In this document: piece by piece, positions 15,016-26,500 of the stretch
How the letters are laid out: each line of letters begins with the position of its first letter
Numbering within the stretch: the stretch's first letter is position 1
Program-made: the position numbers and the translations under genes
Notes under the pieces: model-generated
Seen by the model: only the letters and a program-made list of their open reading frames with translations
What the model was told of the DNA's origin: nothing
The model's database searches: none
NCBI GenBank assembly: GCA_011391495.1
Contig: JAABQK010000015.1
Coordinates: 1 to 64,000, forward strand
Source: Hydrogenophaga sp.
Lineage (GTDB): Bacteria > Pseudomonadota > Gammaproteobacteria > Burkholderiales > Burkholderiaceae_C
Direction of reading: 5' to 3'
DNA length: 64,000 nucleotides

Positions 15016-16352
15016 GCCAGCGCCGTGGCCTTGCCCGACCCCTGGGACAGCTCGTGCGCGAGCTGGCCGCCCACGAGCGTGGCGCGCACGCGCACCGGCA
15101 TCTCGTGTCCGCCAAAGGGCGTGTGCTTGCCCTGGCTGCGCAGCGCTTGAGGCTCCACGCGCCAGCTGGCGCTGGGGTCGAAGATGCAGAGGTCGGCCTG
15201 ACCACCCACCACCAGACGGCCCACGCTGTGCTGCAAGGTACCCAGGCTGTTGCCCAGCACCGCCTGCGGTCCGGTGGTGAGCACGGTGAGTGCCCGCATC
15301 AGGTCCAGACCGTCCTGCTGCGCCCATTTGCAGGCCAGGCCGAGCAGCAGTTCCACCCCCGTGGCGCCGGGCTCGGCCTCGGCAAACGGCAGCACCTTGG
15401 CATCGCTGTCCACCGGGTTGTGGTCGGACACCAGCGCGTCGATGCTGCCGTCGGCGAGTCCGGCGCGCAGGGCGTCGCGGTCGCGCTGCTGGCGCACCGG
15501 CGGCTGCAGGCGCAGGCGGCTGTCGTAGTAGCCGATGTCCACGTCGGTCAGATGCAGGTTGTGCACGCTCACGTCGCAGCTCACCGGCAGGCCCTCGGCC
15601 TTGGCCTGGCGCACCAGCGCCAGCCCGGCGGCGCTGCTGATGCGGCACAGGTGCACGCGCGCTTCGCTGCCCTTGCCATGCACCGCGCGCAGCAACTCGA
15701 ACAGGGTGTGCAGCGCGATCGTCTCGGCCATCACCGGGATACCCGACAGGCCCATGCGCGTGGCCAGCGGCCCGCTGGCGGCCACACCCTTGCCGAGCCA
15801 GAAGTCCTGCGGACGCAGCCAGACCGTGTAGCCGAAGGTGGCCGCGTACTGCAGCGCACGCTGCAGTACCTGGGCGTTCACGATGGGCACTTCAGCCTGG
15901 CCGAAACCGATGCAGCCCGATTCGGTGAGTTCGGCCATTTCGGTCAGCACCTCGCCCTTGAGCCCGCGCGTGAGCGCGCCCAGCGGGAAGACCCGCGACT
16001 GGTGCAGTTTTTCGGCACGGAACTTGAGCATGTCCACCAGACCGGGTTCGTCGAGCACCGGGTCGGTGTCGGGCGGGCAGACCAGCGAGGTCACGCCACC
16101 AGCCACGGCCGCGGCCATTTCGCTTTCCAGCATGGCAGCGTGTTCCTGGCCGGGCTCGCGCAGGCGCACCGCCAGGTCCACCAGACCCGGAGCCACCACA
16201 CAGCCGCTCGCGTCGAGCGTGCGGTTGGCGTGGAAGTCGGCGGCCACGTTGCCGATGGCAATGATTCGCCCGGCGGCGATGGCGATATCGGCGATCTCGT
16301 CACGGCCGGTGGCCGGGTCCATGACACGGCCGTTCTGAATCAGGATCTTCAT
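15012..16352 (-). CDS. pyrC': Dihydroorotase-like protein lacking metal ligands (PyrC')
   Basis: Amidohydrolase-fold protein of 446 residues immediately after pyrB. Active dihydroorotases carry DxHVHLREPG; here the segment is DLAVRLREPG, with Ala61 and Arg63 in place of the two zinc-binding His. The later SDHAPH-like segment is SDHNPV, again missing a conserved residue. Such catalytically dead PyrC' proteins are known to be required structurally for the aspartate transcarbamoylase dodecamer in pseudomonads. A real dihydroorotase must therefore be encoded elsewhere. One base separates its ATG from the pyrB stop. Fold and context are firm; lack of activity is inferred from missing ligands. Confidence 0.9.
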   Translation of the reverse strand: MKILIQNGRVMDPATGRDEIADIAIAAGRIIAIGNVAADFHANRTLDASGCVVAPGLVDLAVRLREPGQEHAAMLESEMAAAVAGGVTSLVCPPDTDPVLDEPGLVDMLKFRAEKLHQSRVFPLGALTRGLKGEVLTEMAELTESGCIGFGQAEVPIVNAQVLQRALQYAATFGYTVWLRPQDFWLGKGVAASGPLATRMGLSGIPVMAETIALHTLFELLRAVHGKGSEARVHLCRISSAAGLALVRQAKAEGLPVSCDVSVHNLHLTDVDIGYYDSRLRLQPPVRQQRDRDALRAGLADGSIDALVSDHNPVDSDAKVLPFAEAEPGATGVELLLGLACKWAQQDGLDLMRALTVLTTGPQAVLGNSLGTLQHSVGRLVVGGQADLCIFDPSASWRVEPQALRSQGKHTPFGGHEMPVRVRATLVGGQLAHELSQGSGKATALA

Positions 16353-16353
16353 G

Positions 16354-17310
16354 TTATGCCTCGTTCCCGGCGACGATGCCCATCACCGCCATGCGCACAG
16401 CGATGCCGAAAGTGACCTGCGGCAGGATCACGCTCTGTGGCCCATCGACCACCGCAGAGTCGATCTCCACGCCGCGGTTGATCGGACCCGGGTGCATCAC
16501 GATGGCGTCGGATTTTGCCCAGCGCAGGCGCTCGGGTGTCAGCCCGAAGCTCTTGAAATACTCCTGACTCGAGGGCAGCAGCGCGCCACTCATGCGCTCG
16601 TTCTGCAGCCGCAGCGTGATCACGACGTCGCAATCCCTGATGCCCTCCTCCAGGGTGTGGCACACACGCACACCCATCTGCGACAGATCACCGGGCACCA
16701 GCGTGCGCGGGCCGACCACGCGCACATCGGGACAACCCAGCGTGGTGAGGGCGTGGATGTCGGAGCGTGCCACGCGCGAGTGCAGCACGTCGCCCACGAT
16801 GGCCACCGACAGCTGGGTGAAATCTTTCTTGTAGTGGCGGATGGTGTACATGTCCAGCAGCCCCTGCGTCGGGTGCGCGTGGCGCCCGTCGCCGGCGTTG
16901 ATCACGTGCACATGCGGCGCCACATGCTGCGCGATCAGGTAGGGCGCGCCCGACTCGCTGTGGCGCACGACAAAGATATCGGCCGCCATCGCGCTCAGGT
17001 TGGCAATGGTGTCGAGCAGCGACTCGCCCTTGGCGGTGGAGCTGCGCGCGATGTCGAGGTTGATCACATCGGCCGAGAGGCGCGTGGCCGCGATCTCGAA
17101 GGTGGTGCGGGTGCGCGTGCTGTTCTCGAAGAACAGGTTGAACACGCTCTTGCCACGCAGCAGGGGCACTTTCTTCACTTCGCGGCTGCTCACGCTGACG
17201 AAGTTGGCCGCGGTGTCCAGGATCCGGGTGAGGATGTCGCGCGACAGGCCCTCGGTGGAGAGCAGGTGGATGAGCTCGCCGTTCTTGTTGAGCTGGGGAT
17301 TGGATGGCAC
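16354..17310 (-). CDS. pyrB: Aspartate carbamoyltransferase catalytic subunit
   Basis: Catalyses carbamoyl phosphate plus aspartate to N-carbamoyl-aspartate in pyrimidine synthesis. The 318-residue protein has the carbamoyl-phosphate motif [12 protein letters not shown] and the [12 protein letters not shown] segment. Length is normal for the catalytic subunit. It starts with GTG (17310) two bases after the pyrR stop. No pyrI regulatory subunit is present; the adjacent pyrC' protein is the expected structural partner. Confidence 0.96.
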   Translation of the reverse strand: MPSNPQLNKNGELIHLLSTEGLSRDILTRILDTAANFVSVSSREVKKVPLLRGKSVFNLFFENSTRTRTTFEIAATRLSADVINLDIARSSTAKGESLLDTIANLSAMAADIFVVRHSESGAPYLIAQHVAPHVHVINAGDGRHAHPTQGLLDMYTIRHYKKDFTQLSVAIVGDVLHSRVARSDIHALTTLGCPDVRVVGPRTLVPGDLSQMGVRVCHTLEEGIRDCDVVITLRLQNERMSGALLPSSQEYFKSFGLTPERLRWAKSDAIVMHPGPINRGVEIDSAVVDGPQSVILPQVTFGIAVRMAVMGIVAGNEA

Positions 17311-17312
17311 GG

Positions 17313-17828
17313 TCAGGCTTCCTTGTTTTCGAGCACGAAACTGAGGCGTCCGTCAGCGTCGCGCGCGAGTTCGAGCCGTTGTCCGGAGGGCACGGTTGCG
17401 GTGGCGGCACACACGTTGGCCTCGATCGGCAGCTCGCGCCCCCCGCGGTCCACCAGCACCGCGAGCTGCACGCTGTCCGGCCGGCCGTAGTCGAACAGCT
17501 CGTTGATCACTGCGCGCAGCGTGCGCCCGGTGTAGAGCACATCGTCGATCAGGATCACGTGTGCGCCATTCACATCGAAGGGCAGCACGGTCTGTGCGCT
17601 GACGGCCAGGCCACGCTGGGCGAAGTCATCGCGGTGCATGCTGGACGAAATCACGCCCGCGTCACCGGCGAGTTCCAGGTCACGCTGCAAACGCTCGGCG
17701 AGCCAGGCGCCACCGGAGGTGATGCCGGCCAGGTAGACGGGCCGGGGCGTGGCCGTCACGAGCTTGCGCACCCCGTGCAACAACTCGGCGTAGAGCGCTT
17801 CGGCGTCCAGCGGGAGGGATGAAATCAA
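17313..17828 (-). CDS. pyrR: Bifunctional pyr operon regulator / uracil phosphoribosyltransferase PyrR
   Basis: A 171-residue phosphoribosyltransferase-fold protein with the PRPP-binding motif [16 protein letters not shown]. PyrR proteins have uracil phosphoribosyltransferase activity and in some bacteria regulate pyr mRNA. No obvious PyrR-type attenuator is visible in front of pyrB here because pyrR is embedded in the operon. The start is TTG at 17828, overlapping the TGA of ruvX (TTGA). A protein beginning at this codon has the usual length. Confidence 0.92.
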   Translation of the reverse strand: MISSLPLDAEALYAELLHGVRKLVTATPRPVYLAGITSGGAWLAERLQRDLELAGDAGVISSSMHRDDFAQRGLAVSAQTVLPFDVNGAHVILIDDVLYTGRTLRAVINELFDYGRPDSVQLAVLVDRGGRELPIEANVCAATATVPSGQRLELARDADGRLSFVLENKEA

Positions 17829-18253
17829 GGCAGACTCCTCAGGAACTGTTCCAGGATGATGCAGGCCGATGCGGCATCGGCGTCCTTCGCACCAAGTGCA
17901 TGGGCTTCGGTGGTGCTGTAGCGCTCGTCCACCTCAAACACCGGCAGGCCGTAGCGGCCGCGCAACTGGCGCGCGAACTTCAGCGCACGCGCCGTGTTTT
18001 CATGCGGCGCCCCGTCGGGGTGACAGGGGACGCCGACCACCAGGGCGTCGGGCTCCCATTCCTTGAGCCTGGTGGCGATCTGGGCAAAACGCGCATCGCC
18101 TTCGGCGGCAATGGTGCTCAGCGGTGTGGCTGTGCAGGTGAGACGGTTGCCGCTGGCCACTCCGGTCCTCTTCTGGCCATAGTCAAAGGCCAGAAAGCGC
18201 TGACAGTGTGCCGCTGCGGGATGGGTGGCAGGCATGGGGGCCGTCAGGATCAT
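17825..18253 (-). CDS. ruvX: Putative pre-16S rRNA nuclease / Holliday junction resolvase-like RuvX (YqgF)
   Basis: RNase H-fold nuclease of 142 residues, implicated in 16S rRNA 5'-end maturation. Motifs include FLAFDYGQKRTGVA with the catalytic Asp, VVGVPCHPDG, and VDERYSTTEA. The ATG at 18253 overlaps the yqgE stop (ATGA); an internal Met six codons later is an alternative. The yqgE-ruvX order is widely conserved in proteobacteria. Confidence 0.93.
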   Translation of the reverse strand: MILTAPMPATHPAAAHCQRFLAFDYGQKRTGVASGNRLTCTATPLSTIAAEGDARFAQIATRLKEWEPDALVVGVPCHPDGAPHENTARALKFARQLRGRYGLPVFEVDERYSTTEAHALGAKDADAASACIILEQFLRSLP

Positions 18254-18840
18254 GCATGCCCCGCATCGGGCGAGAGCATCCAGGGTTGCAGCCCCAGCAG
18301 CGCCATGGCACGCTCGTAGCGCTCGGACACCGGCGCATCAAAAATCAGACTCGGGTCGGCTTCTACGGTGAGCCAGCTGTTTTCGGTGATCTCGGACTCG
18401 AGCTGGCCCTGTCCCCAGGAGGCATAGCCCAGGGAGACAAACACCTTGCGCGGACCGGCGCCCGAGGCCAGTGCTTCCAGCACGTCCTTGGAGGTGGTCA
18501 TCTCCAGCCCGCCGGGAATGGACAAGGTGGAGGCGTAGACCGACTGTCCCTCACCGCCCTCGATGGCTTCGTGCAGCACAAAGCCGCGTTCGGTCTGCAC
18601 CGGCCCCCCCTGGAACACCGGCAGCGTGGACAGGTCTTCGCGACCCATGGGCAGATCGACCTTTTCAAACAAGCGGGGCAGCAGGATGTCGCTCGGCTTG
18701 TTGATCACCAGGCCCAAGGCACCGCGCTCGCTGTGCTCGCACATGAACACCACGCTGCGACCAAAAAGCTCGTCGCTGAGACCGGGCATCGCAATCAGGA
18801 AATGATTGGTCAGGTTGATGGGGGCAAAATCAGCGGACAT
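18250..18840 (-). CDS. YqgE/AlgH family protein
   Basis: A 196-residue protein of the conserved UPF0301 (YqgE/AlgH) family, recognisable from NHFLIAMPGL near the start, GALGLVINKP, FQGGPV and VFVSLGYASWGQGQLE. Function is uncertain; AlgH has been linked to alginate regulation in Pseudomonas. It is the first gene of the leftward yqgE-ruvX-pyrR-pyrB-pyrC'-plsC run. A TAAAAT box lies only 6 bases before its ATG, suggesting an almost leaderless mRNA. Confidence 0.93.
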   Translation of the reverse strand: MSADFAPINLTNHFLIAMPGLSDELFGRSVVFMCEHSERGALGLVINKPSDILLPRLFEKVDLPMGREDLSTLPVFQGGPVQTERGFVLHEAIEGGEGQSVYASTLSIPGGLEMTTSKDVLEALASGAGPRKVFVSLGYASWGQGQLESEITENSWLTVEADPSLIFDAPVSERYERAMALLGLQPWMLSPDAGHA

Positions 18841-18852
18841 GGGACGATTTTA
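18841..18852 (-). promoter_or_regulatory. TAAAAT -10 box adjacent to yqgE start (leaderless-type)
   Basis: On the leftward strand TAAAAT (18852-18847) is followed by six bases and the ATG. Transcription would begin at or within a few bases of the start codon, and no Shine-Dalgarno sequence is present. The -35 region is weak. Confidence 0.45.
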
Positions 18853-18902
18853 AGCCGTCGTTCCGCAGGACACGGCCCGCACAACCACCCAGCCCACAGC
18901 GC

Positions 18903-20414
18903 ATGAACACCTACAACAAAGGCCTGATGTGGTTCCGCCGCGATCTGCGTGCCGATGACAACGCTGCGCTCCACCACGCACTCCAGGCTTGCCGGCAGGT
19001 GTGGTGCGTGTTCGTCTTCGACACCGACATACTGGACCCGCTGCTCGAGCGCGGCCTGGTGGCAGACCGGCGGGTGGAGTTCATCCGCGAGTCGCTGGTG
19101 GCGCTGGACGCCCGCTTGCGCGAACTCGGGCACGAACACGGGACGCAGGGTGTGAGCCTGATCGTGCGTCACGCTCGGGCACAGGATGACATCCCCGCGC
19201 TGGCGCAACAGCTGCAGGTACAGGCGGTGTTTGCCAACCACGACGATGAGCCGGCCGCACATGCCCGCGACGCCCATGTGCTGGGCAGGCTGGCGCACGC
19301 GGGCATCATGTTTCACGGCTACAAGGACCACGTCGTCTTCGAGCGGCGCGAAGTGCTCACGCAAGCGGGCCATCCGTTTGGCGTTTTCACCCCGTACAAG
19401 AATGCCTGGCTCAAGCAGCTGCAGACGGTTCATCTCGCGCCGCACCCGGTGGCGCCGCATGCCGGTTCGCTCGCCCCCCTGCCCGGGCAGTCCGTCGGCG
19501 TTTGTGGGGCACCGGTACCCACGCTGGGTGAGCTGGGCTTCCAGACCACCAACCTGGCGCAGATCCGAATCCCGACCGGTACCCACGGGGCCCACCAGCT
19601 GTTCGAAGACTTTGTCCAGCGCATCGACCGCTACCAGGACACCCGCGATTTCCCGGCCATCAAGGGCCCGAGCTACCTGAGCGTGCACCTGCGCTTTGGC
19701 ACCATCTCCATCCGGCAGGTCGCCTTGGTGGCCTACCAGATGCACTTGCAGGGGATGGCGGGTGCGAGCACCTGGCTGTCCGAACTGATCTGGCGCGATT
19801 TCTACCACCAGATCCTCGCCAACTTCCCGCACGTGGTGGAGAAGGCTTTCAAGCCCGAGTACGACCACATCAAATTCGAGCATGGCAAACACGCGAAGGA
19901 GCTGTTTGCCGCCTGGTGCGAGGGCCGCACCGGCTACCCGCTGGTGGACGCAGCCATGGCGCAGATCAACCAGACCGGCTACATGCACAACCGGCTGCGC
20001 ATGGTGGTGGCGAGCTTCCTCGTGAAGGACCTCGGCATCCACTGGCAATGGGGTGAACGCTACTTTGCCGATCATCTGATCGACTTCGACCTCGCCGCCA
20101 ACAACGGCGGCTGGCAATGGGCCAGCTCCAGCGGTTGCGACGCGCAGCCCTACTTCCGCATCTTCAACCCCGTCACGCAAAGCGAACGTTTCGACCCCCA
20201 AGGAAAGTTCATCCGGCGTTACCTGCCCCAGCTGGCGAACCTGCCCGACGCCTGCCTCCACGCTCCCTGGCAGGCCCGCGAGCTGGAGCTGGCCGCCGCC
20301 GGCGTGGAGCTCGGCAAGACCTATCCGCTGCCGGTGGTGGACCATGCCGAAGCCCGGGAGCGCACGCTGCTGCGCTACGCGGTGGTGAAGAAGCCGGGCA
20401 AAGTGGGGAACTGA
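18903..20414 (+). CDS. phrB: Deoxyribodipyrimidine photolyase
   Basis: Light-driven repair of cyclobutane pyrimidine dimers. The 503-residue protein begins with the antenna-domain signature LMWFRRDLRADDNAAL. Its C-terminal FAD domain includes WRDFYHQIL, GRTGYPLVDAAMAQ, MHNRLRMVVASFLVKDL and ASSSGCDAQPYFRIFNP, all class I photolyase motifs. It is divergent from yqgE with a 62-base shared region and ends before a bidirectional hairpin. Cryptochrome function is less likely given the complete photolyase motifs. Confidence 0.95.
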   Translation: MNTYNKGLMWFRRDLRADDNAALHHALQACRQVWCVFVFDTDILDPLLERGLVADRRVEFIRESLVALDARLRELGHEHGTQGVSLIVRHARAQDDIPALAQQLQVQAVFANHDDEPAAHARDAHVLGRLAHAGIMFHGYKDHVVFERREVLTQAGHPFGVFTPYKNAWLKQLQTVHLAPHPVAPHAGSLAPLPGQSVGVCGAPVPTLGELGFQTTNLAQIRIPTGTHGAHQLFEDFVQRIDRYQDTRDFPAIKGPSYLSVHLRFGTISIRQVALVAYQMHLQGMAGASTWLSELIWRDFYHQILANFPHVVEKAFKPEYDHIKFEHGKHAKELFAAWCEGRTGYPLVDAAMAQINQTGYMHNRLRMVVASFLVKDLGIHWQWGERYFADHLIDFDLAANNGGWQWASSSGCDAQPYFRIFNPVTQSERFDPQGKFIRRYLPQLANLPDACLHAPWQARELELAAAGVELGKTYPLPVVDHAEARERTLLRYAVVKKPGKVGN

Positions 20415-20537
20415 GACCCGATGCCCTTGTATGGCATCGGCTGGGCCGGCGCGCACCCGTTGCTCAGGCACGGCGCCAAAGCGAGATGCCTTGCGGGGAC
20501 CGGTGGTGTCCTGCTGCCCAGTGCACAACTGAAAAAC

Positions 20538-20565
20538 AAAACCCCGGCGCAAAGGCCAGGGTTTT
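20538..20565. terminator. Bidirectional intrinsic terminator between phrB and chpA
   Basis: AAAACCC (20538-20544) pairs with GGGTTTT (20559-20565). GGC/GCC extends the stem around a 6-base loop. A-rich and T-rich flanks allow it to terminate both rightward phrB and leftward chpA transcription, which converge here. Confidence 0.7.
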
Positions 20566-20585
20566 CGCAACCGCACCGGAACCCG

Positions 20586-23500
20586 TCAGGCTTCGGCCGT
20601 CATCTTGGCATAGTGGCCAATCAGCGCCAGCAGTTCCTCTTCCGAATACGGCTTGCCCAGGTAGTGATCCACGCCCAGTTCGCGGGCATGTTCCCGGTGC
20701 TTTTCGGCAATGCGGGACGTGATCATGATCACCGGCAGATCGGCCAGGCGTGGGTCGCTGCGAATGTTGCGTACCAGATCGAATCCGTCCATGCGCGGCA
20801 TTTCGATGTCGGACAGCACCACGGTCGGCCGCTCATGCTGCAAGCGTTCCAGCGCCTGCAGTCCATCGGCAGCCATCGACACGCGGTAGCCCTCGCGCTG
20901 CAGCAGACGCTGCGTGACGCGGCGCACAGTGATGGAGTCGTCCACCACCAGCACCAGCGGCACGGCATTCGCCGCCAGGTCCACCGGCGGCGCGACCTCG
21001 CCTGCCACCTGAGGTGCCTGGCCCTGACGGCTGGCCACCCAGTCGGGCACCTGAGCGCCGTACACGGTGGCCAGTGCCACCGGGTTGTAGATCAGCGCCA
21101 CAGCACCAGAGGCCAGTACCGACATGCCGGCCAGACCCGGCAGGCGCGAGAGTTGCGGACCGAGGTTCTTGACCACCACCTCCTGGTTGCCCAGCACTTC
21201 ATCCACGTGCATCGCGACACGCTGTGCGGCGCTGCGGAAGATCACCACCGGCCGCGTTCTGCCCTGCGGCTCATGGGATTGGGTGGATGACTGCAACAGC
21301 GCCCCTGCCCAATAGAACGGCACGTTTTCGCCTGCCACCGGCAGCATGCCGCTGGCGTAGGCCTTCGACAGTTCATCGCTGCTGAGGCGGCGCACCACCT
21401 CCACCAGGTTGGAGGGCACCCCCAGAGTCAGGGAACCGGCGCGCACCATCACCACCTGCGTCACCGCGGTGGTCAGGGGAAGCATCAGCTTGAAGCTGGT
21501 GCCCTGGCCGGGCTGGGTGCTGGTGTCGATCCGTCCACCCAGCGCCACGACGTCGTTGCGCACGACGTCCATGCCCACGCCGCGCCCAGCGAGCGAAGAC
21601 ACCTCGTTGGCGGTGCTCAAGCCCGGCGTGAAAATCAGCTGCGCTGTCTCGGCATCGTTCAGCTCGGCATCCGGCGTCACCAGACCCAACGACTGCGCCT
21701 TTTCACGCAGTCGGTGCAGGTCCAGCCCGGCGCCGTCGTCACGGAACACCACCGACACGTCGTTGAGTTCCTGGGCCAGGTGGATGCCGATCTGTCCTTC
21801 GGCCGGTTTGCCTGCGGCCAGCCTGGCCTCCGGGCTCTCGATGCCATGGACCACGCTGTTGCGCAGCAGGTGTTCAAAGGCAGCGGTCATGCGGTCCAGC
21901 ACACCGCGGTCCATTTCGATGTTGCCGCCCGTGATGTCCAGGCGGACCTGTTTCCCGGTTTCTTTGGACGCCTGACGCACCACACGGTACAGACGCTCGG
22001 AGATGCCTTCGAACTCCACCATGCGGGTGCGCAGCAGGTCGCGCTGCAGTTCGCGCGTCTGGCGCGCCTGGGATGCCAGACCGTCCTCGGTGGCCTCCAC
22101 CGCTCGCTGCAGGTTGCGCTGCACCGTGGCGACGTCGTTGACCGACTCGGCCATCATGCGGGTCAATTCCTGCACACGGGTGAAACGATCGAATTCCAGC
22201 GGATCAAAGGACTGCTCGGCATCACGCGCCTGGGCCAGCCGCGACTGCATCTGCGTTTCGGCCTGCAACTCCATGTCTCGCAGCTGCTGGCGCAGACGGT
22301 CCAGGTTGCCCGTGAGTTCCTTGAGCGAAGCACGTAGCGTGACCAGCTCGGCCTCCATGCGCGCACGGGTGATGATCACTTCACCGGTCTGATTCACCAG
22401 TCGGTCCAGCAGCTCCGGGCGCACCCGCACGGCGGCACCCGCGCGGGCCTGCACCGGAACGGGAACCCGCGGCAATGAGAGGCCGCTGAGGCCTTGTCCA
22501 GGCGAAAGGGCCGGCGACGCGGCCGCCAGCTCGGTGTATGACGGGGCAGCCGTCTCGGGCGCCGGCGTCAGAGCATCGGCCTGCACTTGCTCGGGTGCGC
22601 TCTGCACCACACCCTGCACGGCTGGATCGGTCTGCCGCAACAGGTCAAAGCGCGCGTTGAGAGCGTCGAATGCATGCTGGAGGGGTTCCAGGTCGGCACT
22701 GCGCTGCACGTCGGAACCCAGACGCTCCGCCGTGGTCTCCATGCGATGCGCCATTTCGCCCAGACGCAAAGCGCCCGCGAGGCGGGCACTGCCCTTCAGC
22801 GTATGCAGGTTGCGCAAAACTTCCGCCCGCGCACTGCCATTGTCCGGGCGCGCCACCCACTGGCGCAGGGCACCACCGAGCTGGGGCAGCAGTTCAAGGG
22901 CTTCATCGGCAAAGATCGGGAACAGGTCGACGTCGATCGTGTCCAGCACGTCGATGTCGTCGTCGATGTCCTGCACCGGCCCCGCCACAACGCCATCGGC
23001 GGAAGGCAACTCAGCGAACACGGTGGCCGACCCGCCGGAGGCCGGCTGGTCGAAAACGGGCGCAGCAAGGGCGTGCACCGGCTGCGACACCACCGTTTCC
23101 TCACTCACCGGTGGCACTCCAGACTCGGCCTCAGGCCCGACGCTCCACTGGCCAGCAAGAGTCAGATCGAACCCGTCATCGGACGCACCTGACGGCACTT
23201 CCTGGCCAAGCGCCCCGGGCGGAATGCCCTCGGGCACCGGTTCATGAACCACCCGGTGCAGCGCGGCCAGCAGGTCGGGACTGGGATCCTTGAGGAAGCC
23301 GGCGGCAAACTGATGCAACAGACGGCGAATGTCTTCAGAGGCCTCCACGAACAGCTGCGCCTGCTCGGCTGAGGCGGGCCATCCGGCCTGCTGGTGCAGG
23401 CCCACGGACTCGATGGCGTGCTCCAGTGCCCTGGCGATGTCCGACAGGGACTGAAAGCCTACCGTGGCCGAGCTGCCCGCCAGCGAGTGGGCCAGCGCCT

Positions 23501-26500
23501 CGGCCTGGCCAGGCACTGGCTGGTGGTACTCGAGCGCCCATTCGGCCAGCTCGGTGCTCAGGCGGCGCGACCATTCGTCAGCCTCATTGAGGTACACGTT
23601 GTACAGCTTGATGCCGATGCGCAGAGAACCGATGACACGGACCTGTTCATCGGGCATGTCGTCAAACGGCTGCTCGATCCGCTCATCGGCAACCACGGCG
23701 TCCACAGCCACGAGGTCCGCCTCATCGGCCTCTGGTACAGGCGCCGCCGGGCCCGGCATATCCTCGGGAGCTTCAGACAGACTCTGTGCATCCGATCCAA
23801 CCGTCTCTTCGGCCCCGACGTCCAGATCCACCCGCTCGCTGCCGCTCTCAGGACCCGCTGAAGCTGGCATGTCCAGGTCCAACGAAATGTCGTCAAACAT
23901 GGACGACAGGGTTGGCGGCTGTGTACCCAGCACGACGCTGGCATCCGGCGCAACGGCCTCGGCTTCTGCCTCACGTCCGGACGCATCGACGGAAGCCGGC
24001 TCAGATAGCGTGCTGGATGACAACGCCACCAGACTACCGAAGTCGATGTCGTCCAGCATGGGAACAGCCTGAACCTCGCCCGGAGCCTCGGCGAACAGGG
24101 GATCCGATTCCAGATCAGTGGCATCAGAGAACGGCGGTGTCTCGACGTAACCAGGTTGGTCCGGCGCAGGCCCGACCGCTTCGGCCGGCAAGGGCTGCTC
24201 GGCGTCCAACGCCAGATCCAGTACAGCAGCGGGCGCGACCTCTTCGAACGAAGCAGCCGCCCATTCCGGCTCCAGCGCCTGCGATGCGGGCAGGGCGATA
24301 TCGCCTTCTACTGCAGGCACCGCGCTATCCGCTGCATCCGCCGCATCCGCCGCGGCCGATTCGACCGCGCGTTCCACTGGCTCGCCAGCTCTCGCGGCGT
24401 CCAGCTGCAAGGGGAGGTACTGTGCATGGTTGCGCCAGGCCTCGGCGCTGGCGCGAAACGGCTGGGCAGACCAAGAGCCGTCCGAACGTCCGTCAATGTC
24501 ATCGACCCATCGGGACAACGCGCCCATGGCCTCATCTGAGAGCCTGAGCATGTCGGGGTGCGCGGCGCGCTGTTCAGCCAACACGGTGTTGAGCAACTGC
24601 TCCATGGCCCAAGCCGCTTCGCCGAATTCGTTCAGGCCCACCATGCGCGAACTGCCCTTGAGCGTGTGAAACGCGCGACGCAGGGTGGTGAGGTGTTCAA
24701 GGTCGGACGGATCCAGCTGCAACTGACCCACGGCTTCGCGGCCGTTGCCCACGACTTCGCGGGCCTCCTCCAGAAAGATGTCCAGCAGGTCGTCCTCTTC
24801 GTTGTCCTCACCGGCCAGCTGCACTGGTGCCGCTTCGTTCGCCTGGGGTGCCGTCTGCGAGAGGTCCACCAGCGCCTGCGCTCCCGCGACAGCGTTGTCG
24901 CTGACCACGGCCTGGGCGGCGTCGCGGGCAGCGCGGGCCACGGCGGGTTGCTCCGCCAATGAGGCCTGTGTCGCCAGCGTGTCGAGCTGCTGGCTCAGAT
25001 CGACCAGATTCAGACCGTCCTGCACGCCTTCGACCACACGCTGCACTTCGGCGTTGATCGCCGCCGCATCCTGGCGGGCCGCCTGCGGGGCCGCCTCTGC
25101 GCTCAGGGTGCGACCCATCAGCGGCAGCAGCTCACCCTTTTCTTCGTCAAAGACAAACAGCTTCTTGGCCAGCGCAGGCTGGTAATTGAGCATGTCGACC
25201 AGGAAGCTCAAGGCGCTGAGGTTGTTGCCCAGCTGCTGAAACGTACCCGCCTCCCTGGCCCGTGCCTCGTCCACCTCGGTGTCCAGGATCTGGTCGACGG
25301 TGCCACGCATGCGCGCGACGGTCTGCACCGCCTGCTCCAGACCTAGGACCGAGAGCACGCCGCGCATTTGAGCGAGCTGCGACACCGCCTGGTGCAATCC
25401 GCCCTTTTCATGGGGCGTGCGGAAAAACTGGTCCAGCGACTTTTCAACCTCGCCGAGCGAAACCTTGAGCTCGCCCACCACGCTGCCCATGGTCTGACGG
25501 TCGCTCACGCGGCGGTAGAGCTGCTCCATCCAGGGGTCGAGCGGTTGTGCAGGCGCACCGGCCAGCACGGTCTCCAGACGCGATGCAAGCGCCTGGGTCC
25601 GCTCGGTCATCTCGGGATCGTTGGGATCGAAATCCTCAAATGCCGCTTCCAGGTACAAGGTGGTCGTGGCCACTTCCATGGCCAGTTCGGGGCGCACCCC
25701 GGACGAATCCCGGGCCGCCTGCTCGGCCGCCTTCACCAGCGCCTGCGCCAGCACCGTGCTGGCGGGATGCAGCTTGAGCAGCGAGTCACCGATCAGGCCG
25801 AACTGGTCCTGAACCTGGCGGGCACGGCTGACATCCCCGCCCGAGAAAAGCGACCAAGCCTCCTTGGCCGCGTGGATGCGTTTGCGCGCCTGGACCAGGA
25901 GCGCCGGATCGTACCGGCCCAGCGTGGCCTGGTTGTAGTCCACCACCGGGTGTTCGCCCAGCTGGAATGCATCACGCACCGCCACCAGATGGGGCGTTTG
26001 AGCCGATGCGGCCGGACTGGCCTGTGCACAGAAAAACAGCAGATCGTGCAGCAGAGTCTCGGACACCTGGGTCTGACCTTGGGCAAAGGTCGCAAACTGC
26101 AGCAGGATGCGCGAGGCCGCCCGCTTGACATAGACGTCAGCGGGCAACAGGTGATGCGCCATCGCTTCAAAATAAGCTGCAGCTGCCCGCCAGAAAGTCT
26201 GGGCACGTGCTTCGGATGCACCAGCGGACAGGCCGGCACTGAGCTTGGCGAGCTGCTGCGCTGCTGCGGGACTCTGGGTCTTGATGAGCAGCAGAACCAA
26301 GCGGTCAAACAGCGATCGCAGGGTCGCATCGCAACGCATGGGTGCGGTGTCCCGGGGGGCTACCACGTTCACACCGCGGTGTTCGTACGACCACAGATCG
26401 GCCGGGTGAATACGCTCCGCAGCCGCCAGTTCCTGCACGTCTCGGTATTGCGAGAACAGGGCCACCGGCTGGACGGTCTTGTTGTTGAGCACCGCCTCCA

